Shown: positions 41,694-52,557 of the stretch, in pieces | Numbering within the stretch: position 1 is the stretch's first letter | Layout: each line of letters opens with the position of its first letter | From: Pseudopyrenochaeta lycopersici | Lineage: Eukaryota > Ascomycota > Dothideomycetes > Pleosporales > Pseudopyrenochaetaceae | Direction: 5' to 3' | Length of the DNA: 64,000 bases | NCBI GenBank assembly: GCA_003313425.1 | Contig: NHZP01000001.1 | Coordinates: 124,001-188,000, forward strand | Program-made: the position numbers and the translations under genes | The notes under the pieces: generated by a model | Databases searched by the model: none | Told to the model about the DNA's origin: nothing | The model's input: the letters and a program-made list of their open reading frames with translations, nothing else

Positions 41694-44564
41694 TTAAATC
41701 AAATTGATCGCTTCCCATTCCTCCTCTGTACCGGCTTTCTCACCATCCATAATTCCATATACAAACGCCTGACCTATGAATTTCCACTCTTCGCTTTGGT
41801 TTATGTCGTCCGCGTTTCCGGCTTCATTATGCTCCCCCGCCCAGGTGTCTTCTACCTTCCTCTTCTGTTCCTGCTTTTCCTTGTTCTTCCCTTCTGTATT
41901 TTCTGTCCTGTTCCCTGATTGATTTGTGTTTTCTGTCTTCCTCAGAACCGCCGGTGACCCAAACCCCTTAATCAGCACAATGCGATCATTCTCCCTTATG
42001 CCTGCAGGCCCAATCCCCAAGAATCGATTCTGCGTTGTAAAGAGCCGTCTCCTGCCTAGTATTTTTCGCAGTAAATGAGGTAAATCAGCATTATCAGGAA
42101 GAAGCTTTACGCCATTGCCACCCTCTTTGCCCTGCTTCTCCCAGTCCATTCGTTTCTCGAACTTGAGCAACTGGTCCAAGGTAGGAGTGAATAACTTATT
42201 CTTCCCCTCACTCTCAGCCTTACTTTGCCCCTTCTCGTCCACTTTTATATAATCCTTCTTTTCTTCTGTCAGTTCCTCCTCTATCTCTGTGAGTGCCAGA
42301 ACATGCAACCCCATCAGGGTAAACACCAACGCCTCCCATCTTTCTCCACTTAAATTTTGCCCCACTTCACCAAACTCCTTCCTGAGGTCCTCTTTTCCTA
42401 ACCCTTTCAGCACTGGGTTCTGCCACGTTGTCTTCACATGTTCAACCGCAATCTCCAAGCTCGGCGCCGGACACTCTGGCAGCCTCAACACCTTTCCCTC
42501 TTCTCTTTTTAACCCCGCAAATCGCTGCGCTTCCTGGTGTGCATTGATGCACACCATTGTAGAAACCAGGTCTCGGAACGCAAAACCATATGCTGCAGGG
42601 GCAGGATGCGTCCCGGTGAGCGCCGTGTCGGCGGTTAACGTCCGCCACAAGACTTCAGTGCGGGAAAGGCCTGTGCTATGGTATGGGGTGGGAAGGAGAA
42701 GTGTGAGGCTAAGCCAGGCACTTGCAAAAAGAGCAATGGTGTCTCCAGGCCCGGAAGTCGTGGGGCCAGTCTGCAGAATAGTATCAATTGGCCGAATTAA
42801 GACGGGAAGACGATTCCAGGGTATCAGATCGACGTTGAAGGGAGCGCAGCTTGGTGCATCAATTTGGCCAGTGGCACAGTATTGCCGTGGTAAAGCATTT
42901 GCGAATGGGACACCGTAATCTGGGCACCAGGAAGGCAGACCCTCAGTCTTCTTTAGGGATATATCAACCACATTTGCCAGCATGCGTAAGCCTCCTGACT
43001 CAACCATAATAGTTTTCGTAGCTTCAGCAAAAACTTGGGCTGTCGATTTAGAGTAGTCCGCGATCCAAGTTTTCGCGGGCGCAGCAGTGTCGACCCCGAT
43101 GTTGTTTTGAATTTGTTTCCTCCTTTCCTCTCCGTTTTGATCATCACGCTGACCCTTCATCCGGAGCAAATTTAGCAAACCATAAAATCCAAACACTTTG
43201 TCCCTAGGGTCGGTCGCGTGAAACGTCCAGCAGTCTCCGACTAACGTCCCCAGATTGCACGCCTTCGGGTTCGCCGCGTCGTCCCCATTCAGCCACCTAT
43301 CGGACCATTGTACCATCTGGCTCGCACGATACTCTATCTGAAGTGCTGCTTCGTTGTTATCTATATACTTGGCACTAGTCGGGCGACCAATAGTCAACTG
43401 CCTGATGTACAGAAGCTGCGCAACGGTGCAGAGTTGACGCCAAGGTAGCTCAACGTCCCCGCAGAGACAAAGCGTAGTCCGGCTCAGCAAGTTCTCCTGC
43501 ACGACCCAGACGCGGCGGAAGTACTGACGCTGGAATAGTGAGGCTAGAGCTGTCCATTCGGCGGGGGAAATATACGGAATCTCAGCTGCCAAGTAGACTT
43601 CTTCAGGTTGTTCGATGTAGGGTAGGATATCGCTCTTGATCAGGTCGCCCTTCGCGTCCGCAAGCTTTTTGACAGCGTGGAGTGCAGTAGCCATATATTT
43701 ATCTTCTGCACCAAGCCAAACGAGAGTCCAAAATGCGCTGGAGTAAATCTCGCCCATCATACTAACCAAATGGCTCCGCTCCTTCACATCAGCCTGGTTG
43801 ATACATAGCTGATCAATCCAGATCCAGCGATCCGGGCCATCATCTTCCAGCCCATTTTCTTCCTTAGTCCTGTATTGAAAACGCGCCTTCCTCTCTTCCA
43901 ATCGCATTTCGGCCGCATCGTCAACCCACCCCGCAATCTTTTCCCACCCATTCCTCCTCGCAGCCTCTCCCGCAGTCTCTCCCTTCCTATTCATTATCCC
44001 TACATTTGCCCCGGCCGCTAAAAGCACCCTTACAATTTCCTCCGCTCCACTTGCTGCTGCGTATATAAGCGGCGTGCACCATGCTTCATCATCGACCAAA
44101 TCTAAATCCACACCCGACTTCACTAGCGCCCGCACATCTGGCAACCGCCGCAGGAGCACTGCGAAATGCAACTGACTCCGCATACGCTTCGTCCTCGTGT
44201 TGCAGAACTGGCGCCACGAATCGGGCTTCATGGAAAGGAGTGCATCATGTAGGTTTCGATTGACGGTGAGGGTGTGGCCATCCACGAGGATCGAGCCTTG
44301 AATTGCGTAACGCGGGGCTTGAGCAGTGTAGTTGTCAGCAAAGCACGGCCCATCGGCGTGCGGGTTGCCCCAGGTGTAGGAGAGAGTGTGAAAGAGGGGT
44401 CGGTCAGCCTTGGTGGTATTGGCAAGATCGATGACTCGGAAGGAGGTAGAGAGGGTGCCAGAGTCGGGATCAAGTTGGGGGAAGCGTAGGATGCGGATGC
44501 TGGTAGGAGTTGGGAGGGGGGCGTAAGTGTAAGGAGTCATTTTTCGATTCGTTCTTTCAGTCAT
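41694..44564 (-). CDS. HET-domain protein with ankyrin repeats inserted in the HET domain
   Basis: One uninterrupted frame of 956 aa from ATG 44564. The HET (heterokaryon incompatibility) domain starts with FHTLSYTWG (about residues 58-66) and VNRNLHDALL (101-110). The usual next block, WIDQLCINQ, comes only at 249-257. Between them sit two or three ankyrin repeats (about 130-215: LHFAVLLRRLPDVRALVKSG, TPLIYAAASGAEEIVRVLLA, AGANVGIMNRKGETAGEAAR) and a charged linker. After the block come RSHLVSMMGEIYSSAFWTLV and other HET features. HET proteins act in fungal non-self recognition and cell death. The C-terminal 150 residues are rich in Glu/Lys and probably disordered. The gene lacks introns, as many HET genes do, and appears intact. 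Confidence 0.9.
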   Translation of the reverse strand: MTERTNRKMTPYTYAPLPTPTSIRILRFPQLDPDSGTLSTSFRVIDLANTTKADRPLFHTLSYTWGNPHADGPCFADNYTAQAPRYAIQGSILVDGHTLTVNRNLHDALLSMKPDSWRQFCNTRTKRMRSQLHFAVLLRRLPDVRALVKSGVDLDLVDDEAWCTPLIYAAASGAEEIVRVLLAAGANVGIMNRKGETAGEAARRNGWEKIAGWVDDAAEMRLEERKARFQYRTKEENGLEDDGPDRWIWIDQLCINQADVKERSHLVSMMGEIYSSAFWTLVWLGAEDKYMATALHAVKKLADAKGDLIKSDILPYIEQPEEVYLAAEIPYISPAEWTALASLFQRQYFRRVWVVQENLLSRTTLCLCGDVELPWRQLCTVAQLLYIRQLTIGRPTSAKYIDNNEAALQIEYRASQMVQWSDRWLNGDDAANPKACNLGTLVGDCWTFHATDPRDKVFGFYGLLNLLRMKGQRDDQNGEERRKQIQNNIGVDTAAPAKTWIADYSKSTAQVFAEATKTIMVESGGLRMLANVVDISLKKTEGLPSWCPDYGVPFANALPRQYCATGQIDAPSCAPFNVDLIPWNRLPVLIRPIDTILQTGPTTSGPGDTIALFASAWLSLTLLLPTPYHSTGLSRTEVLWRTLTADTALTGTHPAPAAYGFAFRDLVSTMVCINAHQEAQRFAGLKREEGKVLRLPECPAPSLEIAVEHVKTTWQNPVLKGLGKEDLRKEFGEVGQNLSGERWEALVFTLMGLHVLALTEIEEELTEEKKDYIKVDEKGQSKAESEGKNKLFTPTLDQLLKFEKRMDWEKQGKEGGNGVKLLPDNADLPHLLRKILGRRRLFTTQNRFLGIGPAGIRENDRIVLIKGFGSPAVLRKTENTNQSGNRTENTEGKNKEKQEQKRKVEDTWAGEHNEAGNADDINQSEEWKFIGQAFVYGIMDGEKAGTEEEWEAINLI

Positions 44565-46346
44565 TGGTTATTCAAGATAAGTATGTTTTATGTCAGGACT
44601 GCCCAGACTCATTCTCGGGTGGGAGTAAGGGATCTGAGGTCGGGTATGTACCCTTGAAGCCGCGTATGAACAGAGGGTATCGAAGATCGCAATACCTTTC
44701 GTGGGTGGGCTTAGAGAAAATTGCAAGAGCGCATATGCAACTAATCCTGTCTCAGTTCGTATTTGCCGTATTCACGACCTATGTTTAACTCCGATTCGAA
44801 TTCCCAATGTGGTAAGTGTGCTGCGCGCTTACCTGCGACAAGGCGGAGGGAGATTTCGTTTAGAACATTAAGATAGCCCACTTTATTACTGTCTCCTCTG
44901 CTATCACCGTTATGCTTTCCCGGCTGTTGTCATTTGCTTCTGGTCGTGAGGACGAGTTTTGCTGTATCATCTGCTACTGCATTCTGCGCGTTGCTTCTTT
45001 CTTGCGATTATTCGACGACGAATTGCCCTGCACCGCCAGTGATGTAGTGGAAAATGAGAGAATTGTGTGCAGCAAACAGAAATATTACAAGTCATAGAGT
45101 AATGTGGGGTAGTGTTGCTTCATTAAGCTACGCCGCTTTAGGTTAAATTTCCAGTAGGGGGGCTCCGCCAAGGCGAGCGAACTTGGGAAAGAGCAATATG
45201 TTGTTATCGGGAAGGAAGCATAAACAGTATGACCGCGAGTTGAAAATAGGAATGAGTCGGGTACTAATGACAGTAATAGGAAGTGTAAATATGGGGCGGG
45301 TGCTTATCTAATTCCAACAGCATGATCTAATGCGTGATCAAGGGCATTCACCGCTAGTAGCGGCAATCCAAGTTTGATCGACGTTGAGAGTAGATCAGGA
45401 GGTAGTTGTCTGTCAGTCAATCGAATCGACATCTATCTCGAACAAAAGCCGCAAGAGCACGCGGACTGCAGGCCGTGACCCTGGTAGAGGAAGGTGGCAG
45501 AGGCACAGAAAGATTCGAACAGCATGGTAATGTGAAAGAGTTTTGCCTCTCAAATGCAACAGTCTACAAAGCGCGGATTGCTGTGGCTCCGAGTAGAGAA
45601 GCACTGGCTTGATCTAAAAGCTGTTTCGCTCAAATGAAACGGTCATGGCTGACGCGCCCTAGAGCTCCCATGGCGCGCTATGCAAGCCTTTACAATCCTC
45701 AAGCCTTAGCGGGAGGGAGTAGCCGCAATGGTGGTCAAGGCTGTTAGCCTTTCGAAGAAAACCAAGACGATGCTGGGATCAGAAAGCGCTTTGCTTTGTG
45801 GCTGAGAAGAGTAGGCGGTATTCGAATTTAAGCAGACTGCAGGTTATGAATTTGTCTTGTGATATAGGTCCATTGCGCTACAGTATGAAAGGACACTCAA
45901 GCTCGATTTCCAGCAAGGGTGCGGGCCAGGATTAAGATCCCCCGCTACTATCGCTAACGTTTAGTTTAAGAGGAAGCCAAGGATGATTGGTAGGGCTCTG
46001 ACAGTGTAGCAGACGCCGCATCTAGCGCAAGCAGGTCAGGATCTTCATTTGGTGACAGCAGGGATCCAATAATATGGTCAGAAATACGAGTAGTTGTCTT
46101 TTCTTTCCTTTTGCACCATCTATGTATATACGTCCTGCGTTCGCAGTCCTACATCAATTGATGCTTGAACTTATTCGCCTTCGTGTTTCCTGTGGTGTCA
46201 TGGCATGGCTTCGGTCTTTCATATCGTTACACAGCCTTGACTATGTTCTTGCTTCGGTGTGGATTGTTCCCTCCATTGATCAATCAATTGTTCGTGTCAT
46301 TTCAGTCCATGAAGACGATGGCTTGAAAGCCCCAGAGCTTTGTGTA
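44565..46346. other. Intergenic 1.8 kb, no gene supported
   Basis: Open frames here (for example 44912-45097, 45406-45612) show no domain, splice support or codon bias that I trust. Confidence 0.45.
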
Positions 46347-47458
46347 TTAAGATTCGCACATTCTACGTTCACCTTCTCTCGATATTTGTGTTATATCCAG
46401 CTCGTCTGGGTTGTAAAAATGTCTCCGCCAGCCAGTGGAATACCGCACAAGTGGCCGCAACGTCGGGATGCACGCACAGAAGATGGCACAAGCTACTTCG
46501 GCCATAGACCATACCGCTGTCCGTACATTTATCCACGTTGGGTCTTCGCTTGACGTCGAAGCACGGAGTGTCGTAAGACGGATGATTGATATCGCACATG
46601 TGCTGTGGAAAGAAAGCCGTCAGCTTTCGGTTTGGCGCTCCCAAAAGATAGACTACTTACAAGAATCCCAGGGAAAATACTGCCATTAAAACTGCTCTCT
46701 GTACCTTTGGCAAAGGCAACGTCCTCAGTAGCGGTAGTGGTAAAAGGAAGATGAAGGCATCCGTAAGAACATGCAAGATGCCCATGGCTAGCCAGAAATC
46801 GATGCGTTCCGCACACCCTGTCGGCTCCAAGGGATCCCAGTTCCGTCCGATAGGGCGGCAGTTGAGAAAGGCCCCGACAGTGCCTGCCACAGCCCATGCT
46901 GCAATGGAGGCCAGGGCAATGTCGCACACACGTTGGAAGTTGGGAAGCGGAAAGACGCGGCGGTACTGTAGGAGAAATACCGTTTTAATAAGCATGATAA
47001 TAGCTCCATAAGTAACGGAGGCAATCCACATGAACTGCATGATCCAAAGATTTTAGCGAGGAGCGTATGTATCGATGGTATACGGACCTTGAGGTATTGC
47101 CCTTTCTCCCAAGTTGAGAGGGTATAGAAGTGGCGGCCGAGGCCAAATTTCGTACCTTCATTTCCGGTTAGTTCGATCTGTTGGCAAGGAAGCGTGTCTA
47201 ATGCCATACAAACTACAAGCAAAGCGGCCGCTACTATGTAGGCGATCTAGGCAAGACAGATTAGCACATAAAAGGCGTTCAAAAGTACAGAGGCAATACC
47301 AGAGCCGCTGCCAAAACCCAATCCTCATCTCCAAATTTTCTAATAATCACCAGTCTAACGTAGAACCGCAGGCCCACTATCACCATTGACAATGACAAGC
47401 ATACTGCGATAACCACTATCAACTTCCAGGTGTTGTTGTTGTACGCATCTGGCGGCAT
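46347..47458 (-). CDS. Fungal rhodopsin-like integral membrane protein (4 exons)
   Basis: Exons 47458-47300, 47246-47088, 47034-46661 and 46602-46347 join to 315 aa. Introns begin GTATTG, GTCCGT and GTAAGT and end TAG, CAG and CAG. ATG 47458 (MPPDAYNNNTWKLIV) is the first in frame. Seven hydrophobic segments, an FGDEDWVL loop after helix 2, GLGRH in the first large loop, the helix TYGAIIMLIKTVFLLQYRRVF and the late RPLVRY turn match the PF20684-type rhodopsin-like family, as does the protein at 8496-9789. The two differ in sequence and exon layout, so they are distant family members. The C-terminal tail is short. Function unknown; possibly a surface sensor. Confidence 0.78.
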
Positions 47459-48387
47459 CTGTGCGTAGGAATTGAGCAAAGTTGCTCATGTCTGTCGTCA
47501 GGGTTCATAGCCGCAGTGATATTGGACCCTCGAATTCAGGGCGAAACAATCATCCTTATCGAAATCCCGCTAGATTCCGTGAATCATGTCAACGGCCGAA
47601 ATCCAGATCATAAAGTTTAGGAGTGGCCATGATCGTCGACCAGCATCAAGCCATGCGCTTTTCCCCGCGTCTCCCTATTGGAAAATGTCTTCACTGCGTT
47701 AGTTCCCATTTTTGCAGGCCGCAAAAGGGTTGCCCCTATGTGCTTGGCAGAAACCTTGGGAAAAGTTGCCTCTCTAATAGTCATTTATTATTGGAACACA
47801 CTGGAGACTAGTAAGGGTTAGCGCAACCAGCTAAGGCACATCATAGTAACGTTCAAGCCACACACGGGGCTGGGCGGGGTCTCTAGCCGTGCCACTTACT
47901 CGCATCCTCGGTTCAAGCCGCCTCAATTTGTCTGGTCGGCCGGAAGTCGTGTTTGGGGAAGGTCTGCCCTCATGCGGAGGTCTTTCTGTCAAGCCCCTTT
48001 GCCAATGTGTGATGCGGAACCAGACCCCCTTATCCTCGCGAGCCCATTCCTCGAGTGCGAACGAATCAACTTTCAGTATTACAGCCACATCTTGTTCTGC
48101 AGCCGCAGGACGCTAGCAATATTTCCCAATACCGAAGCCTTGCAGTACACAAACACACGCTGTCAGGGTAAGACATGCAGAACAGGAGCAATAGGAAGAC
48201 CCGGAAAAGTCCGCATGTACCGCATCTCCTTGACTTGAGTATCACTGATTTCTACGTTTGCCCCAAAACAGCCCATGCCCACACCATTCGAGTTTGTGCC
48301 TGATTTTGCTAGATAGGGTTTACAAAAGATGGCATGCCACTCTTGTATCACAGGCTCGTAAAGATGATCGCATTATTCTACATAGCT
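47459..48387. other. Intergenic, no gene supported
   Basis: No supported frame. Contains the promoter side of the rhodopsin-like gene and the 3' side of the next membrane protein. Confidence 0.45.
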
Positions 48388-50605
48388 CTAAAACGGACCA
48401 CGGTTGTTCTTGTCTGACTTCACTGGTTCAATAAGGGGATTGAAGATCTCACTTAGCTGCATCGCACCATCGTCGCTCGGATGAAGTTTTGTGCCTCGAA
48501 ACTTTTGCCCAAATTCTGTGGTGACGGGAACACCATCATCCTTGTTCTTCCAAGGGCCAATGCCGCGAGCTTCAAAAGCGGTGCGCTGTAATTGCAAAGT
48601 CTCGCTCTCGATCCAGTCCAGTCTCGCCGCCTGTCCTTTTTCGCTGCGACGCTGTAGCCTGCCCACGTACTGTGGAAGAAAGACATTGACAAGGACAACC
48701 AAAATTCCCCCAACGACGATAAGTAGGAAACCTACGATGTTCATAGAGTAATGGACGGTACTCCGAATTTTTTGGTTGGTACAAAGATATCTTGCATCCG
48801 TGTTCTCTTCCTGGATAATATAATCGTAGAGTTTTACAGACTGATAGATCCAGGTGTTAGGCGGGGAACTATGGTCAATTATGCTTTGTTGTAGGAATGC
48901 CATGCTTGTGTCATGGATATTCTCTACTTCTTTTTGCCATTGGTTCTCTTCAAGTGCAGAAGATAGCCAGAGACCGCCAAATAATCTTTCTTTAGCTAGG
49001 AGAATATCTCCACCCAAAAAGTTCATCATGGCATTCATTCTCATCCAGCGACCCACTTCTAATAGCAATTTTAATGTTGCCTCTTGCCTTGAGTTCAGTT
49101 CCAGTGCGTCAGTCGCTTGTTGGTCAATCAGGGATAAGCCTGTAAGCGGCGTGCATTTGTGGCTATGGCATAGTTGATATTGTTCGATGCAGCCAATACC
49201 AGCAAGCGTATTGGGGGACATCCATACACCATCTGGCGCCCAGGCTAAAGAGTTGATAGGCTCTATCGCGGTTTGGAACCAAGGATCTGTCACAGGCCCA
49301 GTATATGCTACTAGATTGTTTAGAGCCAGCACATACACCTCCGCATCAGTGCGGTTAAGGGCAGGGATAGGATTAAAATTGCTTTCCGTAAGGCTTCCTG
49401 GGTGAGCATCAATTAACCTAAACCATATTGTTAAACTATTGTCCCAAAGAAAAAACGATGATGCTTACAAGAGATTGTACGGCTGTGAAGCGTACATGAT
49501 AGAATTGTTGCTCATCACAATCGTGCTATTGCTGATGGATACTCCGTTCCATGTCCGGTTTCCAAAGTAGTAGTATTTGTATGCATCGCCTGGCGCTAAT
49601 AGAGACTGCCCTTGTTGAAAAGTAAGTTGGTCTCGTAGTTCTGGGGTTGTTTCTGACGTCCAATTTGTGCTATATTCTTCCTCAAGAGGGATTGGAGTAC
49701 ACGTTGTCACCCTCCTGAACAGAACACGATCTTTTGCTGGCGCATTAATTCCCAGATGATTGTGAGAGTCGATGAGCCCAGAGTCTATTTCCATTGCTGC
49801 ATACCTGCATGTTTCTTCAGTGAAGGGGCAAGGAGCGTTTCGGTCTATCTTGGATTGAATCGATTTAACAGTATAGGCGTTGCAGATGGATATTTGCGTT
49901 CCGGACTGAGTACCATAGCATGACCGGGCATATGCCGCACTCTTTGAAAAGGCTTGATCAAGTGTCGTCATCAACGCATCCGCAGATTCCATGTCGTCTC
50001 CAGACCACTGGCTGAAGTCTTTGGCGCTTCGATCATCCGGCCAGCCGCAGATATCACTCTTGATCAATACCTCCCCAGCTGTTTTGACAACTCTCGAGGA
50101 GAAGACTCCAGCACAATAGAATGCTACTATATGGGTTATCGTGAGGAATAACAGCGGCAATGCACGTCTTTTGATATTTTTGGTGCTTGACCTCCACGCC
50201 ACCGCAGTTTTTAAAAATTGCCAAAGAGCACTTGAATCGGAGAGACCACTTCTCAGTATAGCCTGATATTGATGATGAAGGCCGTCGCGTTCATGCGGAG
50301 TAGACCGAAATTGATGTATTGCAAAGCACAGAATACTCCAAAGATGGCTTCCAGCCCATCGTACGAACAGAGCAAGGACCGCTACTAGGACCGCACCATA
50401 TTCAGCAGGTATAGTAATAGTTGCGCCTTGGAAGCGGCCGCCGCCTGCATTCAAATATCAGTATCATTCACGTACCATCGCATCAAGCACCCTAAGGTAT
50501 TTGGAAGGTATAACAATTGTGGATTGAGTTTACAATTCTGGGACAGTGTTAAAGCTACTCACTCCAGTTGAGCCACGCCCCAGTAAAGACCCTAGTTTCG
50601 GCCAT
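48388..50605 (-). CDS. Large fungal membrane protein of unknown function
   Basis: Exons 50605-50563, 50444-49469 and 49417-48388 join to 682 aa. The short first exon encodes MAETRVFTGAWLNW and splices (GTGAGT...TGCAG) to SGGRFQGATITIPAEYGAVL, a start typical of this family. Hydrophobic segments lie at about residues 24-50 and 105-125 (LLFLTITHIVAFYCAGVFSS), and near the C-terminus (VGFLLIVVGGILVVLVNVFL). Between them is a long, cysteine-containing, N-glycosylation-rich region (NRTWNGVSISNST) likely outside the cell or in the lumen. Family members are common in Dothideomycetes and Leotiomycetes as hypothetical membrane proteins. I know no function. Intact. Confidence 0.75.
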
Positions 50606-51239
50606 TGCGAGATGCCTAATTCATATCAGGTCAGGACTAGGTACAAAAATCTGCTGGGACTCAAGGCTATCGAATAAGAGGTGTTGGATTGGATGGCATG
50701 AAGCACTAAATTTACAACTTGGTCGCCCCGATCCGGAAGAAGGCTACATATCTTTGTAGTTCTGGCTTTGGGATCAAGATATGGGCCACATGATTTAATA
50801 CCCCGCGAGAGCTGAAGATGTGGGCGTCCTTGCCACAGCCACTAGTGGCTTGGCTCGCGGTGAGGCTTCATCGCCATCTGGACGTATCAGCTTAGTGATC
50901 CTGCAACTCTTCAAAGACACCACAAGGTTTCAGATTGGCCGAATCTATCATGGAGAGCCTTATAGTTCTCACCACTCTCCTAAAATCGTATGCTGAATAT
51001 CCAACGAACCTGTTTCAACCGATCAGCAATAGCTGTCGTCGTGAGAACCGCCCAGTTTCTTAGGCGATTCTAGAGCTATCGCGACGAAATGCGGGGGAGT
51101 AGCAACATACTATATTTTAACCACCAGATTAGCGAGCTGTACATAGATAACACCAAGGCTAGCTTTCCAATGAACCTCTATTCCAATACGTAGCTTGCAG
51201 CAGCCCTTCCTAGACTACATATCTCTTTTCTTCTATATT
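50606..51239. other. Intergenic, nothing recognised
   Basis: Promoter of the membrane protein and the 3' flank of the reductase; no further feature. Confidence 0.45.
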
Positions 51240-52289
51240 TCAACGGACATGAGCAGCCCTTTCCTCCGCTTTTGCCTTTTCGGTCTCTGCAGCTCGGCGA
51301 CAAATCTCGCGCAGAGCTTTCAATTTGTGACCCGACTTCTCACCTTCAACGACGAGCTCCTCGAGCACCCGAATGTCTTGTTTGACTACTTTACCGCCAT
51401 GGTGAAAAGCGTTGAATTCGTGGTAAGAAAGGGGCATCGCTCCCTCTACTGGAGTAGATATCATTTTTGCCGTCGCCCATGAACCCAGAATCCATGCTAA
51501 CAGCCAGCCCGTCCATCCGAACCGCGGCAAGCCCAATATATCCTTTTGTGCTTCAATTAGGAGCGCCCATAGCTCTTTATTATTTCTGAAATGTTCAAAC
51601 TCCTTAAAACCGTCGATATTCCAGGTCACCAAGTGAAGCATTGCCAGAATGGGTACCCACCCTTCCACAAAACCGGGCATGGAAGTGACGTGGAGCCTAT
51701 TATTCTTATCATATACCTCTTTAAGTGCCTTGAAATTTTCGGGTCGTGTATTGAATGCGACCAACCCGACACTTCCTGGCTGGTAGGAGTAAAGCAAATC
51801 AGCCTGGGCGACCAAATCGCGATCGGCAGTGCTTGGGATGGAAATGCTCTTCGTCGGCTGGTGGGCGAGCATACTAAAGGCCAGCAGCAAGCGATCCTTA
51901 GAAATACCGAGCGATGTCGCGTAGTGGTCTGCGATATCGAGCCCAATAGCATCATACACAACGAAAGTTCCCGGGTTGTCGCGAATCAAGTCACCAACGG
52001 AGCGCAGAGTCGCCGTGCCAGCCTCGGAGCGGGCCGTGTGTCCGTCGAGTGTATCGAATACGCAGTAAAAAGCTTCGCCTGCGACCTCGCTTGCTGACTC
52101 GATGAGACGGTAATTGTCAAAGGTCCGTAAGGTATTTTCCTTGTAGTCATAGAGGCGTTTCGGTGGAGCAAACGCTGGTTTGCGGCCTGGCCGCACGAGG
52201 AAAGTTATGTCTGCGCCTGTCGAAAGATGATAGCCTTGCGAAAGGCCTACGGCGCCGCAGCCGATGATGAGGATTTTGGGCTTTACCAT
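51240..52289 (-). CDS. Ketopantoate reductase-like (ApbA/PanE) protein
   Basis: One exon of 349 aa from ATG 52289. It begins PKILIIGCGAVGLSQGYHLS, the GxGxxG NADPH loop of the ApbA/PanE family, with FLVRPGRKPAF following at the position of the phosphate-binding arginine. The C-terminal helical half (from about residue 195, with GWVPILAMLHLVTWNIDGF) is longer and more hydrophobic than in bacterial 2-dehydropantoate 2-reductase. The reductase step of pantothenate synthesis is therefore only one option; many fungal paralogues act on other keto acids or have unknown substrates. No intron. The final 30 residues are rich in Ala, Glu and Lys. Intact. Confidence 0.85.
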   Translation of the reverse strand: MVKPKILIIGCGAVGLSQGYHLSTGADITFLVRPGRKPAFAPPKRLYDYKENTLRTFDNYRLIESASEVAGEAFYCVFDTLDGHTARSEAGTATLRSVGDLIRDNPGTFVVYDAIGLDIADHYATSLGISKDRLLLAFSMLAHQPTKSISIPSTADRDLVAQADLLYSYQPGSVGLVAFNTRPENFKALKEVYDKNNRLHVTSMPGFVEGWVPILAMLHLVTWNIDGFKEFEHFRNNKELWALLIEAQKDILGLPRFGWTGWLLAWILGSWATAKMISTPVEGAMPLSYHEFNAFHHGGKVVKQDIRVLEELVVEGEKSGHKLKALREICRRAAETEKAKAEERAAHVR

Positions 52290-52493
52290 GGTGTTTCAAA
52301 GGTGAACAACTATAATGGATCGATGTGTTTAAGAAGCACGCTGTGGAAAGGCGTTTTCGCGTTTGAAACTAAAATACGGAAAGGATATGAATTTGGTCCG
52401 GATTTTGTGCGGATTTCGTGAACATTGTCAGACCACACACAAACGATGTTCTTCTCTGCACGGCCCTCTCTTCACCCGGATCGACCAGGATTC

Positions 52494-52557
52494 GTCCAGG
52501 ACCGCCATTCAGCAGAATTGGACATGTTTCCAATTCTGCTGAATGGCGGTCCTGGAC
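52494..52557. repeat. Perfect 28-bp inverted repeat with 8-nt loop
   Basis: Left arm 52494-52521 and right arm 52530-52557 are exact reverse complements, separated by ACATGTTT. Transcription in either direction would give a hairpin of 28-29 bp. It lies about 205 nt upstream of the reductase ATG, in non-coding DNA. A terminator, a foldback element or a small-RNA precursor are possible. Confidence 0.9.

Noticed and set aside
47831..48238. Overlapping frames on both strands as small genes
   Set aside because: GC-rich sequence gives long frames by chance on both strands; no motif in either.
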